Below, in pieces: positions 1 to 8,681 of a stretch of 64,000 nt of DNA (within the stretch, counting starts at the first letter, position 1; each line of letters opens with the position of its first letter). Below the pieces are notes generated by a model that made no database searches, was not told the DNA's origin, and saw only the letters and a list, made by a program, of their open reading frames with translations. Source of the stretch: Massilia sp. Root335 (GTDB lineage: Bacteria > Pseudomonadota > Gammaproteobacteria > Burkholderiales > Burkholderiaceae_D); assembly GCF_001425685.1 (NCBI RefSeq), contig NZ_LMCY01000044.1, positions 62,763 to 126,762 on the forward strand. The letters run 5' to 3'. The position numbers and the translations under genes were made by a program.

Positions 1-271
1 CGACCGCGGCCTGCACGCGCCGCTTGATCATCGCGTGGTCGACCGGCTCGTCCTCGCGCAAGGTCCAGACGCGGGCCGCGATCTGCGACTTCGCGTTATA
101 GGCCGCGCGCGCCAGGAACTGGCGCGACGACGTCTGCACGACCGCCGTGGCGCCGGGCTTGCTGCGTTCCTGCGGCCGCCCCTCGACCTTGTCGATGGCC
201 GAGAGGTAAATCCAGGGATCGCCGGACAGCAGGCTCTTTTCCTTGCCCTGTTTGATGGTGATGATGAGCAT
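1..271 (-). CDS. rlmI: 23S rRNA (cytosine-C5) methyltransferase RlmI, N-terminal fragment
   Basis: The first 90 codons of a gene that runs off the left edge of the window. The protein starts MLIITIKQGKEKSLLSGDPW, the typical opening of RlmI-type enzymes, which begin with a PUA RNA-binding domain followed by a SAM-dependent methyltransferase domain. Only the PUA part is visible, so the catalytic half cannot be checked. RlmI methylates C1962 of 23S rRNA in E. coli; another member of the same PUA-methyltransferase family remains possible. The ATG at 269-271 is chosen because the conserved family start falls there. Confidence 0.7.
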   Translation of the reverse strand, partial: MLIITIKQGKEKSLLSGDPWIYLSAIDKVEGRPQERSKPGATAVVQTSSRQFLARAAYNAKSQIAARVWTLREDEPVDHAMIKRRVQAAV

Positions 272-333
272 ATGCGGGCTTCGTTTTCAGGAGCCGAATG
301 ATACAGCAAGGCTGCCGGTTTCCGTTTGGCGCA

Positions 334-1023
334 CTACGCCACGTTCAATCCCAGCGCCCGCACCAGTTCCGCGGCCTGGCGCGCGGAGATCGTGGCGCCG
401 GCGAACTGCTTCGCGTTCGCGAGCTTCAGGCCGCCCAGGTCCGCCTCGCGCAAATCGGCCGCATCGAAGCGCGTGTCCTTGATGTGGGCATCGCGCAGGC
501 TGCACCCTTCTTCGAACACGGCGTCGCGGAAATCGCAGCCCGACAGGTCGGCGTCGGCGAAATCCAGGCCGCGCAACGTCGCCTTGCGGAACGACATGCG
601 GCGCAAGTCGGCGCCGACGAGCAGGCAATCCTCGAACGAGAGCCCCAGCTGGCTCACTTCCTCGAAGCGTGCGCCCGTCAGCTTGCAGGCGCGGAACGCC
701 ACGGACGCCAGCCTGGCGCGGCGCCAGCCGGCATTGTTCAGGTCACAGGCGTCGAAGCGCGCGTCGACCAGGTCGGCCGATTCGAAATCCGCATGGCCGC
801 CGCGGCAGCGCTGCCAACGCGTGCGCGCCAGGTTCGCGGCATACAACGACGTTCCGGCCAGCGCGCAGCGGGTGAACACGCAATCCTGCAGGTTCAGGCG
901 CGACAGGTCGGCGCCGGTCAGGTCGCAGTCTTCGAGGACGAGCAGCGTGTCGTCGGCCAGCAGCGCTTCGATGCGCGCGCGGCCGACGGATTCGCCGCTG
1001 AGGGTGATGGTGGTTCGGGACAT
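334..1023 (-). CDS. pentapeptide-repeat protein
   Basis: A 229-residue protein made almost entirely of five-residue repeats of the A(D/N)LXX type (for example CDLTGADLSRLNLQDCVF). Such repeats fold as a right-handed quadrilateral beta-helix. Length and a Cys/Phe-rich repeat core are reminiscent of the Qnr/Mfp DNA-gyrase-protecting subgroup, but no feature seen here proves that activity, so no resistance function is assigned. The start at 1021-1023 (MSRTTITLSGE) is preferred over an upstream in-frame Met because the extra residues look like untranslated leader. The gene stands alone between the converging end of rlmI and a GH43 gene. Confidence 0.85.
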   Translation of the reverse strand: MSRTTITLSGESVGRARIEALLADDTLLVLEDCDLTGADLSRLNLQDCVFTRCALAGTSLYAANLARTRWQRCRGGHADFESADLVDARFDACDLNNAGWRRARLASVAFRACKLTGARFEEVSQLGLSFEDCLLVGADLRRMSFRKATLRGLDFADADLSGCDFRDAVFEEGCSLRDAHIKDTRFDAADLREADLGGLKLANAKQFAGATISARQAAELVRALGLNVA

Positions 1024-1084
1024 GGCCGGCAGCATACACGCCCGCGCGGCCTTGCGCATCCCCGTTCGAAGCGGTCCCCGGTCC

Positions 1085-2605
1085 TTACTTGACGAAGGGC
1101 CAGCCGTCCGACGTGAAGCCGAGCGTGTTGATGCCCAGCGTCGCGCGGCCGCCGTTGTTGCCGTCGTAGTAGTGGTAGACGTAGGTCGGCGCGTTGTTGT
1201 TGCCGGCGTCGGTGAACACGCTGCCGCCGCCCGGGCCGATGATGTTGCCGTGGGTGCTGAGCAGGATGGTGCCGCCGCCCGCCGTCAGCGCCACGCCGCC
1301 ACGGTCCACGTACGGTCCGGTCACGCTGGTGGACCGGCCCACGATGGTGCGGTAGGTGCTGGTGGTGCCGTTGCAGCAGAGGTTAATCGGCGCGAAGTAA
1401 TAGTAGTAGCCGTTGTAGTAGTAGATGAACGGGCCTTCCTCGCCGGCCGACGGGTTGCCGCGTTGCGCCAGCGTGTAGACGGTGGTGTTGGTCGTCGATT
1501 GCAGGCCCGTGCTCGGGTTCAACTGCATCAGGTGGGTGCCGTCGCTCCACGAGCCCCATGCCATCCACCAGTTGCCGCTGGCGTCCTTGAACGGCGCCGG
1601 GTCGATCGCATTGTCGGTGGTTGCCCAGAAGCCGGAGGCAGGCTGCGTGGTGGTGCTGGTCCACGACCTGGTGACGAAGCCCTTGTCGGTCCACGGCCCT
1701 GCCGGCGACGAACTGGTGGCCACGCCGATCACGGCTTCCGCGCCGGTGCTGGGCAGGTAGGGAAGCGAATAGTACTGGTAATAGGTGCCGTTCGAAACCA
1801 GCATGCTGGGCGCCCAGACGTCCGTGTTGGCGCCGTTGTTCCATCCCTTCGGCGTCTGCAGTCCGCCCCAGGAACTGAAGTCCGGGCCGATCGACGGGCA
1901 GTTCGGCGCATAGCCGCCCATCTGCGCGCTGGTGCAACTGGTGTACATCGTGAAGTTGGTGCCGTCGGTCGACGTGGCCACCGTCTGGTGCGAACCGTAC
2001 AGCCAGTATTTGCCGCTGGTGTCGCGCAGCATGAACGGGTCATGCACGAAGATGCCGTTGCCGGCGACGGCGCGCGGCGCCGGATAGGGGCTGACCTGCG
2101 TATTCACCAGCTGCCACTCCTGGCACGTGCAGTTGGTCAGGCCCCACTGGTCGATGGTGGCCGCGGTCGACGTACTCGCCATGTACACTTCCAGGTACTT
2201 GCCGCTGTTGACGTTCTGGATCAGGAAGTTCCCGTCCGCGGCCTGGGTGACGGTCCACAGGTGATCGGACGTGCCGTTGTCGGACCACTGCACGATCTGC
2301 GCGCCGTCGGCGGTCGAGGCATTGGCCACGCCCAGCACCTGGTGCGTCAGCATGTTCTCGATGTTGTACTGCCCGTTCCCCATCGGCATGAAGTGCCACA
2401 GGTGGTCGGCCGTGCCGTTGTCGGTCCACTGGACCACTTTTGAACCCGCGGCCTGGCTGGCGCCGTCGATGCCGAGCACCAGGCCGCTGTTGACGTTCTT
2501 GATCTTGTACTGGACGCTCGTGTTGATGGTGATGGCGGCATGCGCCGAGAAAGCGATGCAGGCCAGGCCGGCCAGCATGGCGAGACAGGAATATAGACGT
2601 TTCAT
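1085..2605 (-). CDS. secreted GH43 arabinan endo-1,5-alpha-L-arabinosidase with ricin-type lectin domain
   Basis: A 506-residue secreted glycoside hydrolase. A signal peptide (about residues 1-23, MKRLYSCLAMLAGLACIAFS) is followed by a RicinB/CBM13-like carbohydrate-binding domain with repeated V-x-Q-W motifs, then a GH43 five-bladed propeller. The three family acids can be placed: Asp in HDPFMLRD (base), Asp in IDPAPFKD (pKa modulator) and Glu in GEEGPFIYY (acid). Closest known activity is endo-arabinanase, releasing arabino-oligosaccharides from pectin side chains; arabinofuranosidase or xylosidase activity cannot be excluded. The start at 2603-2605 is chosen because the signal peptide begins there. 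Confidence 0.88.
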   Translation of the reverse strand: MKRLYSCLAMLAGLACIAFSAHAAITINTSVQYKIKNVNSGLVLGIDGASQAAGSKVVQWTDNGTADHLWHFMPMGNGQYNIENMLTHQVLGVANASTADGAQIVQWSDNGTSDHLWTVTQAADGNFLIQNVNSGKYLEVYMASTSTAATIDQWGLTNCTCQEWQLVNTQVSPYPAPRAVAGNGIFVHDPFMLRDTSGKYWLYGSHQTVATSTDGTNFTMYTSCTSAQMGGYAPNCPSIGPDFSSWGGLQTPKGWNNGANTDVWAPSMLVSNGTYYQYYSLPYLPSTGAEAVIGVATSSSPAGPWTDKGFVTRSWTSTTTQPASGFWATTDNAIDPAPFKDASGNWWMAWGSWSDGTHLMQLNPSTGLQSTTNTTVYTLAQRGNPSAGEEGPFIYYYNGYYYYFAPINLCCNGTTSTYRTIVGRSTSVTGPYVDRGGVALTAGGGTILLSTHGNIIGPGGGSVFTDAGNNNAPTYVYHYYDGNNGGRATLGINTLGFTSDGWPFVK

Positions 2606-2848
2606 GGATACTCCGCTGAAAATCAGTCGAGTGCCGAAGCTGTCGGGAATGTCAGCGGAGCGAGAAAGTCGGACCGGCGCGCACGCACGCCGGGCATTGC
2701 CATGGTTTCCATATGATCTCCGTTGTCGTTTTAATAGTCCCCACACTACCGGCGGGTATTTACCGCAATTGCAGTCTACTTATCGACAACGGAACGCACC
2801 AATCGTATTTATGACGTTCGTAATACTAAATTCGATATCATGCGCAGG

Positions 2849-3175
2849 TCAGCGCGTCTCGACGCGCGCGGACGCGTGGATCGTGCAGCCGCGGTGCACA
2901 TTCTCCAGAAAGCGCAGCGCTTCTCCCAGCCGGCAGGCCGGCGGCAGCAGGCGGCCCAGCGCTTCGTCGTCGGCGATGCGGTCGACACCATAGGCGATGG
3001 CGCGCGAGATGTCGCGCGCCTCGCGGCCGTCGCTGTTGTACAGGGCGTCGTACACGCCCACCGCTTCCCACAGCGGCACGTAGCCGGGACTGATGCTGTC
3101 CTGGAAGGCGACGGACGGCGCCGCGTCCTCGTCCTGGGATATCAGCCGAAACACGAAACTCACGATCCACTCCAT
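2849..3175 (-). CDS. hypothetical protein, 108 residues
   Basis: A small soluble protein starting MEWIVSFVFRLISQDEDAAP at 3173-3175. It has no signal peptide, no membrane helix and one Cys near the end. The middle (VPLWEAVGVYDALYNSDGRE) suggests a compact alpha-helical domain. The family is not recognised. It lies downstream of glcF on the same strand with a 47-base gap, so it could be co-transcribed with glcDEF, but nothing in the sequence ties it to glycolate metabolism. Longer in-frame versions would overlap glcF and are not favoured. Confidence 0.6.
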   Translation of the reverse strand: MEWIVSFVFRLISQDEDAAPSVAFQDSISPGYVPLWEAVGVYDALYNSDGREARDISRAIAYGVDRIADDEALGRLLPPACRLGEALRFLENVHRGCTIHASARVETR

Positions 3176-3222
3176 CGATCTTCGAAACAGGGCGCCGATG
3201 CTACCACGGGACGGCGGCTTTT

Positions 3223-4452
3223 TCAGCCCGCCAGCGCGCGGTCGACGAGCTCGATCCAGTGCGTCACCGGCGTCGCCGTCCCCGACTGCAGGTGCGAGAT
3301 GCACCCCACGTTGGCCGACACGTATTCCTGCGCGCCCGTCGCCTCGAGATTGGCCAGCTTGCGGTCGCGCAGCGCGTGCGCGATCCCGGGATGCAGCACG
3401 GAATACGTGCCGGCCGAGCCGCAGCACAGATGGCTTTCCGCGCACAGCACGACGTCGACGCCGGCCGCGCGCAGCACGCCCTCGACCTTGCCGCGGATCT
3501 GCTGGCCGTGCTGCAGGGTGCACGGCGGGTGGAATGCGACGCGTTCATGGATGCGGCCCGCGAGCCGCGCCGCGATCTCGCCTTCGAAGTCGCACATCAC
3601 TTCCGACAGGTCCTTCGTCAGCGCCGCGATGCGCGCGGCCTTTGCCGCATACGCAGCGTCGTGCGCGAGCAGGTGGCCGTAATCCTTCACCGTCACGCCG
3701 CAGCCGGAGGCCGTCATCACGATAGCTTCCACCTGGCCGCTCTCGACATACGGCCACCACGCGTCGACGTTGCGGCGCATGTCGGCGCGCCCGCCGTCCT
3801 GGTCGTTCATGTGGAAACGCACGGCGCCGCAGCAGCCGGCGCGCGGCGCGGACAGCAGCTGGATGCCCAGCGCATCGAGCACGCGCGCCGTCGCCGCGTT
3901 GACGTTCGGCGCCATCGCCGGCTGCACGCACCCTTCCAGCACGAGCATCTTGCGGGCGTGCTCGCGCGTGGGCCGGCGGCCGGGCGCCCGCGCCCGCTGC
4001 AGCTTGTCCCGCAGCGTGGACGACAACAACGGGCGCACCATCTGCCCCGCCTTGAACGCGGGCTTGAAGAGATTCGGCCGCGGCAGGAATTCCTTCAAGG
4101 TCGTGCGCTTGACCTTGTCGGCGAACGGGCGCGGCACGCGTTCGTCGACGACCTTGCGGCCGATGTCGACGAGGCGTCCGTACTTCACGCCCGACGGGCA
4201 CGTGGTTTCGCAGTTGCGGCACGTGAGGCAGCGGTCCAGGTGCAGCTGCGTCTTGCGCGTGGGCGCCTCCCCTTCCAGCACCTGCTTGATCAGGTAGATG
4301 CGGCCGCGCGGGCCATCCAGCTCGTCGCCCAGCAGTTGATAGGTCGGACACGTGGCGGTGCAGAAGCCGCAGTGCACGCAGGCGCGCAGGATCGCGTCGG
4401 CTTCATCGCCCTCGCGCGTGCCCTTGATGAAATCGGCGAGATTCGTTTGCAT
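3223..4452 (-). CDS. glcF: glycolate oxidase iron-sulfur subunit GlcF
   Basis: A 409-residue Fe-S subunit of glycolate oxidase, which oxidises glycolate to glyoxylate and passes electrons to the respiratory chain. Two 4Fe-4S motifs are present near the N-terminus (CVHCGFCTATCP and CLTCRNCETTCP), followed by two Cys-rich CCG domains (GCCGAVRFH and HLCCGSAGTY). Length and architecture match GlcF. It is the third gene of glcD-glcE-glcF, starting 3 bases after the glcE stop, so translation is probably coupled. Confidence 0.95.
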   Translation of the reverse strand: MQTNLADFIKGTREGDEADAILRACVHCGFCTATCPTYQLLGDELDGPRGRIYLIKQVLEGEAPTRKTQLHLDRCLTCRNCETTCPSGVKYGRLVDIGRKVVDERVPRPFADKVKRTTLKEFLPRPNLFKPAFKAGQMVRPLLSSTLRDKLQRARAPGRRPTREHARKMLVLEGCVQPAMAPNVNAATARVLDALGIQLLSAPRAGCCGAVRFHMNDQDGGRADMRRNVDAWWPYVESGQVEAIVMTASGCGVTVKDYGHLLAHDAAYAAKAARIAALTKDLSEVMCDFEGEIAARLAGRIHERVAFHPPCTLQHGQQIRGKVEGVLRAAGVDVVLCAESHLCCGSAGTYSVLHPGIAHALRDRKLANLEATGAQEYVSANVGCISHLQSGTATPVTHWIELVDRALAG

Positions 4453-4455
4453 GGT

Positions 4456-5520
4456 CTATCCGTACATCCGGCCGGGGTTGAAGAGTCCGGCCGGATCGAA
4501 GCCGGCCTTCAGGCGTTCGTGAATGCGTGCGACGGCGGGCGCCAGCGGCTGGAACACGCCGACGCTTTTATCGCCGCCGCGCAGCAGCGTGGCATGGCCG
4601 CCCGCCGCGCTCACGGTCGCGCGGATGCGTTGCGCCGTGGCGGCATCGCCGGGCGCACGCAGCCAGCGCTGCGCCCCGCCCCACTCGATCAGCTGCGCGC
4701 TGCCCAGCACGATGGCGCCGACGGTCGACGGCACGGACAGCCTCCACAGCGGCAAATCGCCTTCAAAAAATGCGTGGCGCTGTTCGCGCAGGCTTGCCCA
4801 GAAGCGCGCGCAATCCGGCAGCACGGCCCCGCCCAGCGAACGGATGGCCGCATCGACGGCCGCATGCGCGCCGGACAGCCGCACCGTCAGCACGCCGTCG
4901 TGCCAGCAACTCGCGGACACCGGCAGCGGCTGGCCGGCCCATTCGTTCAGGCGGCGGATGGCGTCGATCTCGGTCACGCCGTCGAACACGAGCGTCGCTT
5001 CGCGCGGCGCGCGCGGCAGCACTTTCACGGACACGTCGAGCAGCAGCCCGAGCGTGCCGAGCGACCCGGCCAGCAGGCGCGAGACGTCGTAGCCGGCCAC
5101 GTTCTTCATCACCTGGCCGCCGAAGCGCAGCACGTCGCCCTTGCCGTCCAGGAGCGTGCAGCCGAGGACGAAGTCGCGCACGGCGCCGCTGCTCGCGCGG
5201 CGCGGTCCGGACAGGCCGGCCGCGATCGCGCCGCCCAGCGTGGCGTGCGCGCCGAAATGCGGCGGCTCGAACGCGAGCATCTGGCCGCGCTCCGCCAGCG
5301 CCGCTTCGATGGCGGCCAGCGGCGTGCCGCAGCGCGCCGTGATCACGAGTTCCGTCGGCTCGTAGTCGATGATGCCGGCGTACCCGCGCGTGTCGAGGAT
5401 GTCGCCCTCGAGCCGCTGTCCATACCAGTCCTTGGTGCCGCCGCCGCGGATACGGAGCGGGCGCTTGTCGCGCGCAGTCGTCCGCACGCGTTCCTGAAAC
5501 TGTTCGACGATATTCTGCAT
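4456..5520 (-). CDS. glcE: glycolate oxidase FAD-binding subunit GlcE
   Basis: A 354-residue FAD-binding subunit with a PCMH-type domain (RIRGGGTKDWYG near residue 25) and a short C-terminal domain ending in FDPAGLFNPGRMYG, as usual for GlcE. It works with GlcD and GlcF as one complex. The ATG at 5518-5520 lies 2 bases after the glcD stop. The reading frame stays open far upstream through glcD, but that extension is antisense-quality low-complexity sequence and is not part of the gene. Confidence 0.95.
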   Translation of the reverse strand: MQNIVEQFQERVRTTARDKRPLRIRGGGTKDWYGQRLEGDILDTRGYAGIIDYEPTELVITARCGTPLAAIEAALAERGQMLAFEPPHFGAHATLGGAIAAGLSGPRRASSGAVRDFVLGCTLLDGKGDVLRFGGQVMKNVAGYDVSRLLAGSLGTLGLLLDVSVKVLPRAPREATLVFDGVTEIDAIRRLNEWAGQPLPVSASCWHDGVLTVRLSGAHAAVDAAIRSLGGAVLPDCARFWASLREQRHAFFEGDLPLWRLSVPSTVGAIVLGSAQLIEWGGAQRWLRAPGDAATAQRIRATVSAAGGHATLLRGGDKSVGVFQPLAPAVARIHERLKAGFDPAGLFNPGRMYG

Positions 5521-5522
5521 GA

Positions 5523-7004
5523 TCAAAAACGCGGGAGGTGCGCGAACGGCAGTGCGCCGCCCGACACGCGCATGCCACCCAGTTCCGCGCAGCGGTTCAA
5601 CGTGGGAATGGCCTTGTTGGGATTGAGGAGCATGCGCGGATCGAAGGCGCGTTTCACCGTGAAGAACGCGGCGAGCTCCTGCGCGCCGAACTGCACGCAC
5701 ATCGAATCGATCTTTTCCACGCCGACGCCATGCTCGCCCGTGATGGTGCCGCCCACTTCCACGCACAGCGCGAGGATCGCGGCGCCGAAGGCTTCGGCCC
5801 GGTCGAGTTCTCCCGGCTGGTTGGCGTCGAACAGGATCAACGGGTGCATATTGCCGTCGCCCGCATGAAAGACGTTCGCGCAGCGCAGGCCGAACGTCGT
5901 CTCCATCTCTTCGATGCGCGCCAGCACGTGCGCGAGCTGCTTGCGCGGGATCGTCCCGTCCATGCAGTAGTAGTCGGGCGAGATGCGGCCCGCGGCCGGG
6001 AACGCGTTCTTGCGGCCGGACCAAAAGCGCAGCCGCTCCGCCTCGCTCTGCGACACCGTGATCGCGCTGGCCCCGGCCGCGCGCAAGACCTCCGTCATGC
6101 GCGCGATTTCTTCCGCCACTTCGGCCGCCGTGCCGTCCGCCTCGCACAGCAGGATCGCCGCGGCGTCGAGGTCGTAGCCGGCTTTCACGAACGGTTCGAC
6201 CATGCGCGACGACGTGCGATCCATCATCTCCAGGCCGGCCGGGATGATGCCGGCCGCGATCACGCTCGCCACCGCATTGCCGCCCGTCGCCACGTCGTCG
6301 AACGACGCCATGATCACCTGCGCCTGCGCCGGCTTCGGCACGAGTTTGACCGTGACTTCGGTGACGATCCCCAGCATGCCTTCGGAGCCGATGAACACGG
6401 CCAGCAGGTCGAGGCCGGGCGCATCGAGGGCGTCGCCACCGAGTTCGATGACGTCGCCTTCGATCGTGCAGACGCGCACGCGCAGCACGTTGTGCACGGT
6501 GAGTCCGTATTTCAGGCAGTGCACGCCGCCCGAGTTCTCGGCCACGTTGCCGCCGATCGTGCAGGCGATCTGCGACGACGGGTCGGGCGCGTAATACAGG
6601 TTGAACGGCGCGGCCGCTTCCGAGATGGCGAGGTTGCGCACGCCCGGCTGCACGACGGCCGTGCGCGCATAGGGTTCCACGCGCAGGATGCGGGAGAGGC
6701 GCGCCGTCGAGATCACGACGCCGTCCGCCAGCGGCTGCGCGCCGCCGGACAGGCCCGTGCCCGCGCCGCGCGGCACGATGGGCACGTCCAGGTCGCGGCA
6801 CACCTTGAGGATGGCGAGCACCTGCGCCTCGTCGTCGGGCAGGGTCACGACCATCGGCAACTGGCGGTAGGCGGCGAGGCCGTCGCATTCGTAGGGACGG
6901 GTGTCTTCGGGATCGGCGAGGACGGCGCGCGCCGGGAGCACGGCGCGCAGCGCGGCGGCGACGGCGCGCCTGCGCTCGGGGTCGACTGGAATCGAGGGAA
7001 TCAT
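5523..7004 (-). CDS. glcD: glycolate oxidase subunit GlcD
   Basis: A 493-residue FAD-linked oxidase, the catalytic subunit of glycolate oxidase. The FAD-binding type 4 domain carries PRGAGTGLSGGAQPLADG and NVAENSGGVHC; the C-terminal substrate domain carries HAGDGNMHPLILFD and TGEHGVG, with conserved His residues used in flavin/substrate binding. First gene of the glcDEF operon. It is transcribed divergently from the cobalamin adenosyltransferase gene across a 74-base gap that must hold both promoters. No glcC-type regulator is seen nearby. Confidence 0.95.
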   Translation of the reverse strand: MIPSIPVDPERRRAVAAALRAVLPARAVLADPEDTRPYECDGLAAYRQLPMVVTLPDDEAQVLAILKVCRDLDVPIVPRGAGTGLSGGAQPLADGVVISTARLSRILRVEPYARTAVVQPGVRNLAISEAAAPFNLYYAPDPSSQIACTIGGNVAENSGGVHCLKYGLTVHNVLRVRVCTIEGDVIELGGDALDAPGLDLLAVFIGSEGMLGIVTEVTVKLVPKPAQAQVIMASFDDVATGGNAVASVIAAGIIPAGLEMMDRTSSRMVEPFVKAGYDLDAAAILLCEADGTAAEVAEEIARMTEVLRAAGASAITVSQSEAERLRFWSGRKNAFPAAGRISPDYYCMDGTIPRKQLAHVLARIEEMETTFGLRCANVFHAGDGNMHPLILFDANQPGELDRAEAFGAAILALCVEVGGTITGEHGVGVEKIDSMCVQFGAQELAAFFTVKRAFDPRMLLNPNKAIPTLNRCAELGGMRVSGGALPFAHLPRF

Positions 7005-7078
7005 GGATCGATTGTAAGCACAATCCCCGCGATTTGGCGTATGCTCCGCCTATCTTTTTTCGTAGGCAGGATATAAGC

Positions 7079-7633
7079 ATGGGCAATCGACTTTCCAAGA
7101 TCGCGACCCGCACCGGCGACGACGGCAGCACCGGCCTGGGCGACGGCAGCCGCACCGGTAAAGACAGCGCGCGCATCGCGGCGCTGGGCGACGTCGACGA
7201 ACTGAATTCCTTCGTCGGCCTGCTGCTGTGCGAGGACATGCCGGGCGACCTGCGCGAGGAACTCGTCACGGTCCAGCACGACCTGTTCGACCTGGGCGGC
7301 GAGCTGTGCATCCCGGGCTACCAGCTGATCAAGATTGATCAGGTGGCGCGCCTGGACGCGCTGCTGGAAAAGTACAACGCCGACCTGCCCGTGCTGAAGG
7401 AATTCATCCTGCCGGCCGGCGCGCGCGCGGCGTCGCTCGCGCACGTGTGCCGCACGGTGTGCCGGCGCGCCGAGCGCAGCATCGTCGCGCTGGCGAAAGT
7501 CGAGACGATCAACGCGGCGCCGCGCCAGTACGTGAACCGCCTGTCGGACCTGATGTTCGTGCTGGCGCGCGTGCTGAACCGGCACGCGGGCGGCAGCGAC
7601 GTGCTGTGGCAGCACGAGCGCAAGCGCACCTGA
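7079..7633 (+). CDS. PduO-type cob(I)alamin adenosyltransferase
   Basis: A 184-residue cytoplasmic enzyme that transfers the adenosyl group of ATP to cob(I)alamin to make coenzyme B12. The N-terminal ATP-binding motif TRTGDDGSTGLGDGSR and the C-terminal CRRAERSIVAL/NRLSDLMFVLAR signature are those of the PduO/MMAB family. The start at 7079 (MGNRLSKIATRTGDD) matches the family; an earlier in-frame Met lacks conservation. The rhomboid gene follows after 10 bases and the oxygenase overlaps that, so the three may form one transcript. No cobalamin riboswitch was recognised upstream. Confidence 0.93.
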   Translation: MGNRLSKIATRTGDDGSTGLGDGSRTGKDSARIAALGDVDELNSFVGLLLCEDMPGDLREELVTVQHDLFDLGGELCIPGYQLIKIDQVARLDALLEKYNADLPVLKEFILPAGARAASLAHVCRTVCRRAERSIVALAKVETINAAPRQYVNRLSDLMFVLARVLNRHAGGSDVLWQHERKRT

Positions 7634-7643
7634 CGGAGCGCGG

Positions 7644-8681
7644 ATGACGGCAACCTTCGACGTCCGCTTCCACGCCGGCCGCGCCAACTGGCCGGCCAAT
7701 CCGTTCCACTTCCAGGGCAAGGGCGAGGTCGCCGTCGAGCCGGACTTCGTGCTCGTGCGCGGCAGCAGCCACCGCTCGTTCCGCTTCCCGGTGCGCGCGG
7801 AACACCGGCTGCGCGTGGTCGACATCGTCAACGTCCACACGGACGGTGAGGACGTGCACTTCCACGTGCTGGGCGTACGCGAGAACCTGGGCGTCGGGTT
7901 CAGCGCGCCGGACGCCGCGACGGCGCAGCGGATCGCCGCCCTGCTGCCGGCACGCCGCACCGAGGCCTTCGCCATCGCCCACGCGGAGCGCAACGACTTC
8001 CACGACCGGATCGATTACTGGAGCCCGTCCACACCCGTGCTGTGGACCCTGCTGGCGCTGAACATCGGCATCTACTTCCTCATGTGGCTCGTGCGCCGCA
8101 ACCTGCCGGGCGGCGCGATGGGATCGATGCTGGGCTGGGGCTGGAATTCGAACTACGACGCCGTGCTGCGCTCGATCCAGCTCGTCGACTGGGGCTCGAA
8201 CGTGGGCCGCCTGACCTTGAACGGGCAATGGTGGCGCCTCGTCACCTCGCTGTTCCTGCACGGGAGCATCCTGCACCTGGCATTCAACATGATCGCGCTG
8301 TGGCAGGTCGGCCAGCTGGTCGAGCGCCTGTTCGGCAGCCTGCGCTTCACCGCCCTGTACATGATCGCCGGCGTGTGCGGCAGCGTCGCCAGCGTGATGT
8401 GGAACGCGCACGTGAACAGCGTGGGCGCGTCCGGCGCGATCTTCGGCATCGTCGGCGGCCTGCTCGCCTTCATGCGGCGCGAGAACAGCGGCGTGCCGCC
8501 CACCGTCGTGCAGGACTTGCGCGGCTCGCTGCTGCCGTTCCTGGTGTTCAACCTGGCGGCGGGCTTCCTGTATCCCCATACGGACAACGCGGCGCACATC
8601 GGCGGCCTGGCCGGCGGCTGGCTCGCCGGCCACCTGCTGGCGCGCTCGCTGCACGTGCCGGCGGAGCGGAAAACGGCATGA
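7644..8681 (+). CDS. rhomboid-family intramembrane serine protease
   Basis: A 345-residue membrane protein. About 130 cytosolic residues precede six or so membrane helices, the first being VLWTLLALNIGIYFLMWLV. The rhomboid dyad is visible: Ser in GASGAIFGIVGG (near residue 263) and His in NAAHIGGLAGG (near residue 316), with the upstream HGSILHLAFNM loop that helps form the oxyanion hole. It should cleave single-span membrane proteins within the bilayer; the substrate is unknown. Its stop overlaps the next start (ATGA). Confidence 0.92.
   Translation: MTATFDVRFHAGRANWPANPFHFQGKGEVAVEPDFVLVRGSSHRSFRFPVRAEHRLRVVDIVNVHTDGEDVHFHVLGVRENLGVGFSAPDAATAQRIAALLPARRTEAFAIAHAERNDFHDRIDYWSPSTPVLWTLLALNIGIYFLMWLVRRNLPGGAMGSMLGWGWNSNYDAVLRSIQLVDWGSNVGRLTLNGQWWRLVTSLFLHGSILHLAFNMIALWQVGQLVERLFGSLRFTALYMIAGVCGSVASVMWNAHVNSVGASGAIFGIVGGLLAFMRRENSGVPPTVVQDLRGSLLPFLVFNLAAGFLYPHTDNAAHIGGLAGGWLAGHLLARSLHVPAERKTA

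Noticed and set aside
334-1023. Annotation as a quinolone resistance gene (Qnr)
   Set aside because: Pentapeptide repeats alone do not show gyrase protection.
3259-5868. 869-codon + strand frame opposite glcFED
   Set aside because: Antisense to three intact operon genes, composition not protein-like.
4456-7311. 951-codon frame extending glcE upstream through glcD
   Set aside because: Only the last 354 codons are GlcE; the extension overlaps glcD in another frame and is Arg-rich noise.
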